In this document: positions 39,468-47,977 of the stretch, piece after piece
Numbering within the stretch: position 1 is the first letter of the stretch
Layout: each line of letters opens with the position of its first letter
From: Metapseudomonas boanensis
GTDB lineage: Bacteria; Pseudomonadota; Gammaproteobacteria; Pseudomonadales; Pseudomonadaceae
NCBI RefSeq assembly: GCF_018704125.1
Contig: NZ_JAGTIS010000002.1
Location: 248,001-312,000 of the forward strand
Direction of reading: 5' to 3'
Length of the DNA: 64,000 nucleotides
The notes under the pieces: model-generated
Told to the model about the DNA's origin: nothing
Database searches by the model: none
Seen by the model: only the letters and a program-made list of their open reading frames with translations
Translations under genes and position numbers: made by a program

Positions 39468-41279
39468 ATGGATTACCAGAGCCCTCACCTGCTATTGCGT
39501 GTCCCCACGCCAAGCAAGCAGAGCCTATCCTTCTGCGACGCCACTCCGCGCGGCCTGACACGCTGGATCGCCCATCTGCCCAAGGCCAACCTTGGCGAAA
39601 CGGCACGGCAGCTCTACCAATGCCTGGCCGAACTGAACCAACTGGCGACCCCCTCGGAGAATCGACTGCAGCTCCTCGAACTGCTTCGTCCCGAGGTGCA
39701 CTTCGTCTGCTTGCACCTTGAGCGGCATTTCCTCAACCAGGCGATCGTCCTCGACGAACGTCCGCGCAAGGTAGCCAGCCTTTGCCAGGCGCTGCAGAAC
39801 CACCTGGCCATCGGTTACAAGCTCATTGTCGTGCACGAGGCCCCTCGCCCGGGACGCGAGCGCGCACAACTGCTGACGGTCGCCGTGCAGCGCGCAATGC
39901 ACAGCCTCAACGGTCCGCTGATTCGCTCCAGCCAGTTGTACTGCCCCGCCCCCGAAGGGCTCTGGCTGGAACTCCACCAGCTTTATCAACTGGCGCAAAG
40001 CCGCCAACTCCAAGGTATCGTGGTGCGCGACCCACTCGCCCGACACACTCAGGGGCTGAGCGTCGAGCAGACCTATCTGGTCGCGCTGCTACTCGGTTGC
40101 GCACGCTGCAACCAGATGCGCCAGATTGGAATCGCGCGCCTTGCCGAATCACTCGAACCCTGGAGCGCACTGGTCACCTTGCAACGAGCCGACCAGCCCT
40201 CCAGCCTGTTCGCCGTGGCCCCCTTGCTCGATGGACCGCCCCGCTACAAGTCGCTGTTTCAGGACGTGGAGCCGCAAAAGCTACTTGGCCTTGACCCCTC
40301 GCCGCTGGTCCACGCCATCAAAGACCACTTGCTGCTTCCCGCAGAGCAACGCGAGCAATCCAGACTGCTGGTTCCCGAAGGGCTGAGCCTGGACCTGCTT
40401 CAGCATCTCAGCTCGGCGTGGGGCGACATTTCCGAGCGCACGTTCCAGCGTAATCCCGGCCAAGGCAGCCTGACCCTGTGCATCGGCATGAGCGCGTTGC
40501 ACTTCTTCCTCGCCGGCAATACGCCGTTCAGTGACGTACTGAAGCTTCCCCAGGAAGCCGGCCAGGCAGTTTTCAACCCGCAACTCAGAAAACCCGCTGC
40601 AGATATCTGGGCAAAGGCCTTCGATGCCCAGCCGGCACGCACAACCTGGCATACTGATTTGCCCTTGGAGGAAATCGAGTACGCACGTCCAGCGTCCAGT
40701 GGCAATCAGCAGTCCACCGGCTTAGAGGACTATCCCACCTATAGTGTGGCCGTAGTCAATCACAGTCCTGGTGGCTACTGCCTCAGCTGGCCCAAGGACG
40801 TGCCTAGCCAACTGCAGGCTGGCGAACTGCTGGGTGTACAGGACGCTCCAGGTCAAGGCTGGAGCATTGCCGTGGTCCGCTGGATCCGCCTGGTTCGGGG
40901 CGGCGGGACGCAAATGGGCATCGAACTGATCGCCCCGCACGCGCAGTCATGCGGGGCACTGCTGCTGCGCAAGGATGAAAGAAACAGCCACTATCTGAGA
41001 GCCCTGTTGCTTCCGGCAGTCGGTGCCATCTCACAGCCTGCTACGCTGATTACACCCCGCCTTCCCTTCCAGGAAGGCAATAAGGTGCAGATCAACCTGC
41101 GCGGGGAAGAACACAAGGCCGTGCTGACCCGTCGTCAGACCAGCACCGCCAGTTTCAGTCAGTTCGAATACCGCACGCTTGAGCATTCCGCGCCACCAAA
41201 TGGGAAGTCCAGCACAACCCTGGGAGGCCATGCCCAGAGCGGCGACGAAGACTTTGACTCGCTATGGAAGTCGCTGTAG
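39468..41279 (+). CDS. fimW: c-di-GMP receptor FimW-like protein
   Basis: A 603-residue cytoplasmic protein located directly before fimX, as PA4958 (FimW) is in P. aeruginosa, a c-di-GMP receptor needed for surface attachment through type IV pili. Most of it (1 to about 400) has no motif I can name. The C-terminal part (about 415-500) resembles a PilZ barrel, with NHSPGGYCLSWP recalling the D/N-x-S-x-x-G motif and GIELI at the end. The RxxxR motif is not obvious. The start is uncertain: ATG 39468 is used; TTG 39456 is possible. The gene name rests on synteny. Confidence 0.78.
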   Translation: MDYQSPHLLLRVPTPSKQSLSFCDATPRGLTRWIAHLPKANLGETARQLYQCLAELNQLATPSENRLQLLELLRPEVHFVCLHLERHFLNQAIVLDERPRKVASLCQALQNHLAIGYKLIVVHEAPRPGRERAQLLTVAVQRAMHSLNGPLIRSSQLYCPAPEGLWLELHQLYQLAQSRQLQGIVVRDPLARHTQGLSVEQTYLVALLLGCARCNQMRQIGIARLAESLEPWSALVTLQRADQPSSLFAVAPLLDGPPRYKSLFQDVEPQKLLGLDPSPLVHAIKDHLLLPAEQREQSRLLVPEGLSLDLLQHLSSAWGDISERTFQRNPGQGSLTLCIGMSALHFFLAGNTPFSDVLKLPQEAGQAVFNPQLRKPAADIWAKAFDAQPARTTWHTDLPLEEIEYARPASSGNQQSTGLEDYPTYSVAVVNHSPGGYCLSWPKDVPSQLQAGELLGVQDAPGQGWSIAVVRWIRLVRGGGTQMGIELIAPHAQSCGALLLRKDERNSHYLRALLLPAVGAISQPATLITPRLPFQEGNKVQINLRGEEHKAVLTRRQTSTASFSQFEYRTLEHSAPPNGKSSTTLGGHAQSGDEDFDSLWKSL

Positions 41280-41338
41280 ATTCGCCAACCACTACCATTT
41301 GTCGCCTATTTGCGCCCGTCCGGCGCTAAGTGCAGGCC

Positions 41339-43408
41339 ATGGCCATCGAAAAGAAAACGATCCGCCTGCTGATACTGGAAGACTCGCAGAACGAAGCCGA
41401 GCGTCTGGTCAGCCTGTTCCGCAATGCCGGTCGCGCGACCCGCGTCCACCGCATCCTCTCCAACGACGATCTTGTCGAATCTCTTCAGCAAAGCTGGGAC
41501 ATGCTGGTCGCGGCCCCCAGCAGCGAACTACTCGCCCCGCTCGAAGCACTCAACACCCTGCGTCGCCAGTCCAAGGACATTCCCTTCATCCAGCTGGTTC
41601 AGGGCAACGACTCCGATCTGATCACCGAAGCCCTGGCCCTGGGTGCCCAGGATGCCCTGCCCCAGGGAGAGGACGAACGCCTGGTGCTGGTGGCCAACCG
41701 CGAACTGGCCAACCTCGAACAGCGCCGCGGGTTTCGAGCTGCCGAAGTGAGCCTGCGCGAGGCAGAAAAACGCTGCCAGTTGCTGCTGGATAGCTCCGTC
41801 GACGCGATCGCCTATGTGCACGACGGCATGCACATCTACGCCAACCGGGCCTATGTCGAACTCTTCGGCTACGACGATGGTGAAGAGCTGGAGGGCATGC
41901 CGATGATCGACCTGGTCGCCAGCAACGACCAGGCCAGCTTCAAGGACTTCCTCAAGAACTATCGCGACGGCAATGGCGCGGGAGAGCTGACCTGCAATGG
42001 CTGCAAGGTCGATGGCCAGGCATTTCGCGCACACATGAGCTTCTCGCCCGCCACCTACGACGGAGAGCCGTGCATACAGGTGGTGATCCGCACTGAAACC
42101 GATAACTCGGAGCTGGAAGAAAAGCTCCGGGAGATCAGCAGCCAGGATCTCGTCACCGGCCTGTTCAACCGCGCTCATTTCAACGAACTGCTGGATGCAG
42201 CCGCCGAGCGTGCAGTGAAGAGCTCACAGCCCTCCAGTCTTGCCTATATCAAGGTCGACCGCTACGCAAACCTACTGGCAGAAATCGGCATCGCCGGCAT
42301 CGACCTGCTGCTGACCGACCTGGCCAACCTGCTGCGCACCCACTTTGCCGGTGACGCAAAACTGGCCCGCTACGGCGATGACGTATTCAGCGTGTTGCTG
42401 CCCGGCCTCACGCCCGAACAATCGGAAGAAGGACTGCACGCCCTGCTTAAGAAGGTCGACAGCCACCTGTTCGATGTCAGTAGCCGTACCGTGCAAATCT
42501 GCCTGTCTATCGGCATCGCCGGCCTCAACGATACTACCCCCAAAGCCCAGGAAGTCGTCGACCGCGCCCACCGCTGCGCCGACGAACTCAGCAATGGCAA
42601 TTCGCTGAAACTCTACGATCCGGCCGATGAACTGGCGGCAGCGGCAAATCGCGGAAGCCTGGTGGCCATGGTCCAGCAGGCCTTGGAAAACAACAGCTTC
42701 CGCCTGCTGTTCCAGCCGATCATCAGCCTTCGCGGCGACAATTTCGAACACTACGAAGTGCTCCTGCGCCTGCTCAGCCCGCAAGGCGAGGAAGTTCCGC
42801 CCGCCGACTTCCTGGACGCAGCCAGGAATGCCGGCCAGGCCGAGAAGATCGACCGCTGGGTGATCCTCAATTCGATCAAGCTACTGGCTGAACACCGCGC
42901 CAAGGGCCACAACACGCGCTTGTTCATCCACCTGTCCGGCGCGAGCCTGCAGGACCAGACCTTGCTGCCATGGTTGAGCGTTGCACTCAAGGCTGCCCGG
43001 CTGCCCGCGGATGCCCTGATCTTCCAGTTCAGCGAACCCGACGCCATCGCTTACCTCAAGCAGGCCAAGACCCTCACCCAGGGCCTTGCCGAACTCCATT
43101 GCCAGGTTGCCCTGAGCCAGTTCGGCTGCGCGCTGACTCCGTTCAACACCCTCAAGCACCTGAACATCGACTTCGTGAAGGTCGATGGCTCCTTCACCCA
43201 GGAACTCAACCGGGCCGAGAACCAGGAAACCCTGAAAACCCTGCTGGCAAGCCTCCATGCCCAGGCCAAGCTGACCATCGTGCCCTACGTCGAAACAGCC
43301 AGCGTGCTGGCGACGCTCTGGCAAGCCGGCGTCAACTACATCCAGGGTTACTACCTGCAGGGGCCCAGCCAGGCCATGGACTACGACTTTTCCTCCGATG
43401 ATGAGTAG
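41339..43408 (+). CDS. fimX: Type IV pilus regulator FimX
   Basis: FimX is a polar c-di-GMP sensor controlling twitching motility. The 689-residue protein has a degenerate receiver domain (1 to about 125), a PAS domain (about 140-255), a degenerate GGDEF domain (GDDVF at 346-350) and a degenerate EAL domain (EVL at 473-475 in place of EAL). The lost catalytic residues are typical of FimX, which binds c-di-GMP through its EAL domain instead of making or cleaving it. The start ATG 41339 (MAIEKKTIRLL) is chosen by homology; a GTG lies nine bases upstream. It follows fimW by 59 bases. Confidence 0.93.
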   Translation: MAIEKKTIRLLILEDSQNEAERLVSLFRNAGRATRVHRILSNDDLVESLQQSWDMLVAAPSSELLAPLEALNTLRRQSKDIPFIQLVQGNDSDLITEALALGAQDALPQGEDERLVLVANRELANLEQRRGFRAAEVSLREAEKRCQLLLDSSVDAIAYVHDGMHIYANRAYVELFGYDDGEELEGMPMIDLVASNDQASFKDFLKNYRDGNGAGELTCNGCKVDGQAFRAHMSFSPATYDGEPCIQVVIRTETDNSELEEKLREISSQDLVTGLFNRAHFNELLDAAAERAVKSSQPSSLAYIKVDRYANLLAEIGIAGIDLLLTDLANLLRTHFAGDAKLARYGDDVFSVLLPGLTPEQSEEGLHALLKKVDSHLFDVSSRTVQICLSIGIAGLNDTTPKAQEVVDRAHRCADELSNGNSLKLYDPADELAAAANRGSLVAMVQQALENNSFRLLFQPIISLRGDNFEHYEVLLRLLSPQGEEVPPADFLDAARNAGQAEKIDRWVILNSIKLLAEHRAKGHNTRLFIHLSGASLQDQTLLPWLSVALKAARLPADALIFQFSEPDAIAYLKQAKTLTQGLAELHCQVALSQFGCALTPFNTLKHLNIDFVKVDGSFTQELNRAENQETLKTLLASLHAQAKLTIVPYVETASVLATLWQAGVNYIQGYYLQGPSQAMDYDFSSDDE

Positions 43409-43521
43409 TCAGCCCCCACCCACAAGAAAGCCGCCCGATGGGCTAATGCTGTTCACTTAGGCATTGGCGGCAGCGCATATGAGGAGGGGCGTGATCGGCC
43501 TTCGGAGCAGTCTGCCACCTC

Positions 43522-43579
43522 GTAGCCCGGATGAATCCGGGTGCAGCGGTTGGACTTTTCCCGGATTTCATCGGGCTAC
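43522..43579. repeat. GTAGCCCGGATG-type palindromic repeat
   Basis: Arms GTAGCCCGGATGAATCCGGG (43522-43541) and CCCGGATTTCATCGGGCTAC (43560-43579) are inverted copies differing by two single-base indels. Such palindromes occur in many copies in several Pseudomonas genomes. Confidence 0.7.
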
Positions 43580-43642
43580 CAAGCTGAAGGCCCCGTAGGA
43601 GAGATACCTGCCCAACAGAAACAACTTCGTGATGTAAAACCA

Positions 43643-43686
43643 AAAACGCCGCCCTCCTGCTGAAGGAAAAGCGGCGTATTTTCTTA
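43643..43686 (-). terminator. Terminator of serB supplied by the inserted element (possibly bidirectional)
   Basis: ACGCCGC (43647-43653) pairs with GCGGCGT (43672-43678) around a loop with inner pairing (TCCT/AGGA). On the minus strand it runs into TTTTTGGTTTT; on the plus strand into ATTTTCTT. It therefore suits serB best and may also stop fimX transcripts. Confidence 0.75.
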
Positions 43687-43735
43687 TGTGAACAGCATTA
43701 GCCCGATGGACGGCTTTTCCGTTCAGGCGCGGACC

Positions 43736-44950
43736 TCAGCCCTCACCATCACGGTCGCGGAACCCGAGCAGGTAGAGAATCCCGTCCAGCCCAAGGGTGG
43801 AGATCGCCTGCTTGGCCGACTGCTTGACCAGTGGCTTGGCGCGGAACGCCACGCCAAGACCGGCCAGGCCGAGCATGGGCAGGTCGTTGGCGCCATCGCC
43901 CACGGCGATGGTCTGCTCCAGGCGCAAGCCTTCCTTCTCGGCGAGCTCGCGCAGCAGGTCGGCCTTGCGCTGGGCGTCGACGATAGGCTCGACAGCGACA
44001 CCAGTCAGCTTGCCATCGACGATCTGCAGTTCGTTGGCGAACACATAGTCGATGCCCAGCTTCGCCTGCAACTGCCGAGCGAAATAGGTGAAGCCACCGG
44101 AGAGAATCGCCGTCTTGTAGCCCAGGCGCTTGAGCTCGGCGAACAGCGTCTCGGCACCCTCGGTCAGGCGCAGCGACGCACCGATCTCTTCCAGCACATC
44201 CTCGGAAAGCCCCTTGAGCAGCGCCAGGCGCTCCTTGAAGCTGGCGCGGAAGTCCAACTCGCCACGCATGGCGCGCTCGGTAATTTCCGCCACCTGCTCG
44301 CCAACGCCCGCGGCCTTGGCCAGTTCATCGATGACCTCCGCCTCGATCAGGGTCGAGTCCATGTCGAACACCGCCAGCCGGCGATTGCGGCGGAACACCG
44401 AGTCACGCTGGAAGGCGATATCCACATTGAGCGCCTGGGCCACGCTAAGGAACTCGGCACGCAGCGCGACCGGATCGGCCGGCTCGCCGCGCACGGAGAA
44501 CTCGATGCAGCCTTTGCCCTGGTCGGCCGGCATGTCCAGCGGCATACGTCCCGACAGGCGGTCGATATGATCGATATTGAGGCCGTACTTGGCAGTGATC
44601 GAACTCACGCTCTGCAGTTGCTCGGCGGTCACCTTGCGGGTCAGCAGCGTGACGATGTAACGGGGCTTGCCCTGGCCCTCGACCCATTGCTGGTAGTCAG
44701 CCTCGGAAACCGGGGTGAAGCGCACCTGCTGATCCAGCTTGTAAGCCGTGAACAGCACATCCTTGAGCACCGCCGAACCCATGCCGGTGTCGGGAATTTC
44801 CACCAGGATGCCGAACGACAGGGTGTCGTGGATCACCGCCTGGCCGATATCCAGGATGTTCACTCCACCCTGGGCCAGGACGCCGGTAATGGCCGCGGTC
44901 AGACCTGGGCGATCTTCGCCAGTGATATTGATCAGGACAATCTCGCGCAA
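43736..44950 (-). CDS. serB: Phosphoserine phosphatase SerB
   Basis: SerB dephosphorylates L-phosphoserine, the last step of serine synthesis. The 404-residue protein is longer than the E. coli enzyme because it has tandem ACT-like domains (about 1-175). The HAD phosphatase core follows with the DxDxT nucleophile motif (Asp196 and Asp198 in FDMDSTLI), the GGF motif and AVGDGANDLPML. The start is TTG at 44950 with GGAGG six bases upstream. It is divergent from the YtjB-like gene, the same pairing as serB/ytjB in E. coli. Confidence 0.94.
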   Translation of the reverse strand: MREIVLINITGEDRPGLTAAITGVLAQGGVNILDIGQAVIHDTLSFGILVEIPDTGMGSAVLKDVLFTAYKLDQQVRFTPVSEADYQQWVEGQGKPRYIVTLLTRKVTAEQLQSVSSITAKYGLNIDHIDRLSGRMPLDMPADQGKGCIEFSVRGEPADPVALRAEFLSVAQALNVDIAFQRDSVFRRNRRLAVFDMDSTLIEAEVIDELAKAAGVGEQVAEITERAMRGELDFRASFKERLALLKGLSEDVLEEIGASLRLTEGAETLFAELKRLGYKTAILSGGFTYFARQLQAKLGIDYVFANELQIVDGKLTGVAVEPIVDAQRKADLLRELAEKEGLRLEQTIAVGDGANDLPMLGLAGLGVAFRAKPLVKQSAKQAISTLGLDGILYLLGFRDRDGEG

Positions 44951-45086
44951 GGCGCACCTCCCTCAGCGCATGAAAAGGCGCACATTCTACCCACTTTCCG
45001 AGCACTTCGAGCATGCCGAACGCTTTGCCGTGCAAGGGCCGATCGTTATACTGCGCCACAATTCCGTCCGAGAAGAGCCGCGCTCT

Positions 45087-46622
45087 GTGAACCGGCCCAC
45101 GTCCGTCAAGCCCGATAATTTCTTCCTGCTGATCTTCCATGCACTGCGCCAGCGGCGGGTTCCCATCGCCCTGCGTATCGCCAGCCACAGCCTGTTGCTG
45201 GTGGCGCTGGCGCTGGTCATCTATGCCTGGGTCATGGGCATGCAGTTCAAGCAGGCCATGCAGCAGCAGGCCGACGCGCTTGGACAAAGCCTGACCATAC
45301 AGACGGCCGCATCGGCTACGGAGCTGCTGGTGTCCAACGACATCCTCAGCCTCAACGTCCTGCTCAATAACCTGGTGAAAAACCCGCTGGTGGCCCACGC
45401 GGCCATTTACAGCGTCGACAACCGCATCCTTGCCGAAGCGGGCTCGCGCCCGAAACAAGGACTGCTGGGCGAGACCGAGGGACTCTACTCCACGCCCATC
45501 ACCTTCCAGGAAGTGATCGCCGGACACCTGCGCCTGAGCCTGGACATGGAACAGTTCCAGCAGCCCATGACCATCAGTTTGCAGAGCATGGGCCTGCTGA
45601 GCCTGATCCTGCTGGCGCTGACCCTTTCCCTCAGCCTGCGCCTGGGCCGGCACATCTCTACGCCGCTGCTCCAACTGCGGGTATGGCTGCGTGATCCGGA
45701 CGATCCCGCTCCCGGCGCAGGTCGCCAGGATGAGATCGGCGACCTGGCGCGCCAGCTGCAAACGCGTCTGGTGCCCGAGAAACCCGAACCGGAGCCGGAC
45801 CCCGAGCCCGAGCCGATCCCGGAGGTCGACTATGCGGAGGCCGATGAGGATGAGCTCGAGGACCAAACGGACGAGGAGCCGAACTTTGAAGTTCGCGACC
45901 TGAGCGACAGCAGCTTCGACGAAGACGACGAGGGGACGCCCAGCAAGTTGTTCACGCCGGACGAGGAAGACCCCTTTGCCGACCTGCGCGATGAGCTGAA
46001 CGAGCCTGCCAGCGCTTCTGCCGTCCCCGAGCAGCCACGGGAGCAGCCGCAGAGGAGTGCCGTGCTGGCAATCCAGTTGGGCGCCCAGGAGCAGCTACGG
46101 CGGTTGCCGCGCGCGCGTCTACTGGATCTGCTGCAACGCTATCGAGACTGCATGGACCAGGCGGGCGCGCTCTACAAGGGCCAGTTGCTGACGCTCAATG
46201 ACGGCAGCAGTTTGATGCTGTTCCATAGCCGCCAGAGCGGAGAGGACTACCTGACCCACGCCTTGTGCTGTGGTGAGTTGATGCGCGCGCTCGGCCATGC
46301 CCTGCAGATCGAAGTCGCCGACAGCGGCATCACCCTCCAGTTGCAACTGGGCCTGACCCTAGGCGAAGACCTGTCGGGACTCGGTCAAGGCGATCTCCTG
46401 CTCAATGACGCGACGCAGAACGCCCTGGCCCTCAGCCAGCACAGCCGCAACCTGCTGCTGGTCGAACGCGCCATCGCCGACGCGCCACTGGTACGCGAGC
46501 GGGCCCGCGTCCGCGCCATCACCAGCCCCGAGGGGGCCTCCTGCGTTGAACGCCTGCTGGAGCCCTACCCATCCCTGCTGGAACGCCAGCTCGCCCGCAT
46601 GCACGAAGCCCGCGCCCACTAG
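45087..46622 (+). CDS. YtjB/SMP_2-like membrane protein with HAMP-like segment, acidic linker and degenerate cyclase-like C-terminus
   Basis: A 511-residue protein, divergent from serB like E. coli ytjB (smp). A first membrane helix (about 33-52), a periplasmic region and a second helix (about 165-187) lead into a HAMP-like segment (GRHISTPLLQL). A strongly acidic, Pro/Glu-rich linker follows (about 230-305). The last 190 residues look like a class III nucleotidyl cyclase fold: LLDLLQRYRDCMDQAGALYKG, then SLMLFHS, then LQLGLTLGEDLSGLGQGD and NALALSQ. The first metal-binding Asp position and the transition-state Asn/Arg pair appear lost, so catalysis is doubtful. GTG 45087 is used; the longer open frame upstream is antisense to serB. 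From memory, PA4961 is the positional counterpart. Confidence 0.72.
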   Translation: MNRPTSVKPDNFFLLIFHALRQRRVPIALRIASHSLLLVALALVIYAWVMGMQFKQAMQQQADALGQSLTIQTAASATELLVSNDILSLNVLLNNLVKNPLVAHAAIYSVDNRILAEAGSRPKQGLLGETEGLYSTPITFQEVIAGHLRLSLDMEQFQQPMTISLQSMGLLSLILLALTLSLSLRLGRHISTPLLQLRVWLRDPDDPAPGAGRQDEIGDLARQLQTRLVPEKPEPEPDPEPEPIPEVDYAEADEDELEDQTDEEPNFEVRDLSDSSFDEDDEGTPSKLFTPDEEDPFADLRDELNEPASASAVPEQPREQPQRSAVLAIQLGAQEQLRRLPRARLLDLLQRYRDCMDQAGALYKGQLLTLNDGSSLMLFHSRQSGEDYLTHALCCGELMRALGHALQIEVADSGITLQLQLGLTLGEDLSGLGQGDLLLNDATQNALALSQHSRNLLLVERAIADAPLVRERARVRAITSPEGASCVERLLEPYPSLLERQLARMHEARAH

Positions 46623-47074
46623 GGAGCGGCTTCGGCGCCCTCGTTGTTCTGATCACGCTGTGCGCTTTCATCCGTGATGTGGCGCCCCTGCGGGGGGCCT
46701 TGGCGATTGAATTGGCTATGTCTGCGTTAGCTGTTACTCGCAATCAATGGCCGGACTGAGAGCCTTGTAGGAGCGGGGGACGCCGAGTTCTTGCTCGCAA
46801 ACCGGCCCCTTTCGCGAGCAAGCTCGCTCCTACAAGGAATGCCGCCACTTGCAACACTCAACGCAGACAGAGCCAGTGAATTCGCCTCCAAAGATATTGT
46901 TCCCACACTCAGCACCGTGGGATACGGTTCAGGGCAGCGATACCCAATCTGCACCCGGCCTTATACCTGCCATTGGGACCTGGCCAACCTACGCGCGCAC
47001 TCGGCTCCGTTGCCTGGGCTTCGGTCTGGGCCAGAAGGGCCAAAGCACTCAGTCTCAGGACTCAAACGCCCATG
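46623..47074. other. Convergent intergenic region with palindromic repeat
   Basis: Between the YtjB-like gene and the PqiC-like gene there is no supported coding sequence. A REP-like palindrome is present (arms 46763-46775 and 46825-46837, inner arms around CTTGCTCGC). It is flanked by an outer inverted pair, GGCTATGTCTGCGTT (46714-46728) and AACGCAGACAGAGCC (46860-46874), matching at 14 of 15. Confidence 0.6.
46763..46837. repeat. REP-like palindrome (GTAGGAGCG type)
   Basis: Perfect 13-base outer arms CCTTGTAGGAGCG and CGCTCCTACAAGG enclose partly matching inner arms (CTTGCTCGCAAA and TTTCGCGAGCAAG). The left arm carries an unmatched insertion (GGGGACGCCGAGTT), so the palindrome is imperfect. 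Confidence 0.7.
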
Positions 47075-47100
47075 AAAAAGCCCGCATCATGCGGGCTTTC
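47075..47100 (-). terminator. Rho-independent terminator of the PqiC-like gene
   Basis: AAAGCCCGCA (47077-47086) pairs with TGCGGGCTTT (47090-47099), loop TCA. On the minus strand the stem ends in five T (47079-47075). It may act in both directions, serving the convergent upstream gene too. Confidence 0.88.
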
Positions 47101-47120
47101 ATCAACTCGATGCCTGGCAA

Positions 47121-47843
47121 TCAGAAGCGAAAAACTTCCACATCCGTCCTCACCGGCGCCGCCATGGGTATCTTCGGCTGCTGAGGCGGCTTCGCCTTGG
47201 CAGGCGCGGCAGGAGCAGGTTTGCGGGCGGGCTCCTCGGCGGCGGCCGCCTGGCCTTCCAGCGGTTTTACCGCCGCCGCCAGTTGTTCCGCCAGTTGCTG
47301 CAACAAGTGGCTCTGGGCGCGAACCTGATCAGCCGCCGTGCCGGTATGCGGCTCTTGGAGCCTCACCAGTCGGCTGTCGCGCAGCTTCCCGGCTCGGTCG
47401 AGCAAACGCCATTGAGCCTCCAACACCGCCGGGAGTTGGGGACCGGAATCCAGGCGGCTGATAGTCAGCAGTACCTGTACTTCTGGAGTGAAGCCCGGGT
47501 TGCCCGGCGCGAGGACCAGGCGCTGACTGTCGAGACGCCAGGAAAGCTGGCGCAGCAGAAGCTGATCGATATCCGCTGCCAGACTGCCGGCCCAGCGACC
47601 GTCCGACGCGGCGGTGAGGCTGCCGTCAACCTGACGTTGCAACAGGGTCTCACGCTGCAGGTAATCAGCCACCGTCACTGGCCCGAGCAGGACCGACATG
47701 CCGGCTTTCTGCGAAGGAACCTCTGGCGAGCCGGCATCCAGCTGATACATGGGAACAGGCGGACTATGCACACAGCCAGCCAGGCCGAGCAGGCCGGCAA
47801 GTACTACCACCAATCGGAAACGCACCACTTTCATCACTCTCAT
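47121..47843 (-). CDS. PqiC/YmbA-type ABC-transport auxiliary lipoprotein
   Basis: A 240-residue lipoprotein with signal peptide and lipobox LAGC (Cys near residue 24). The mature part begins SPPVPMYQLD and contains VLLGPVTVADYLQRETLLQRQ, as in the PqiC/YmbA family, outer-membrane lipoproteins that partner MCE lipid-transport proteins. The C-terminal 45 residues are Ala/Pro/Lys-rich and probably disordered. No mce or pqiAB gene is adjacent, so its transport partner is unknown. ATG 47834 (MKVVRFRL) is an alternative start. It lies 134 bases after parC. Confidence 0.75.
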   Translation of the reverse strand: MRVMKVVRFRLVVVLAGLLGLAGCVHSPPVPMYQLDAGSPEVPSQKAGMSVLLGPVTVADYLQRETLLQRQVDGSLTAASDGRWAGSLAADIDQLLLRQLSWRLDSQRLVLAPGNPGFTPEVQVLLTISRLDSGPQLPAVLEAQWRLLDRAGKLRDSRLVRLQEPHTGTAADQVRAQSHLLQQLAEQLAAAVKPLEGQAAAAEEPARKPAPAAPAKAKPPQQPKIPMAAPVRTDVEVFRF

Positions 47844-47977
47844 CCACGGCCGCGGTCATTAACGGCCTGCAGTCGAACCCAGGAATTCCGCTTGCGCCTG
47901 CAGAATGGCGCAAAGAAGGTGCTTATCATCCGTGAATGTGACGCTGGACTCCAGAGCCCCGCGTCACTTGGTTGGTG

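Larger units (their letters stand above)
43442..43703. mobile_element. 262-bp MITE-like element inserted in the fimX/serB terminator
   Basis: The ends are a perfect 15-base inverted repeat, GCTAATGCTGTTCAC (43442-43456) and its complement (43689-43703). They are flanked by the 7-base direct repeat CCGATGG (43435-43441 and 43704-43710). No coding frame is present. The interior holds a GTAGCCCGGAT-type palindrome and a terminator hairpin near the right end. Size, ends and target duplication fit a non-autonomous element mobilised by a transposase coded elsewhere. IS4-like end chemistry is possible but not established. Confidence 0.65.
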
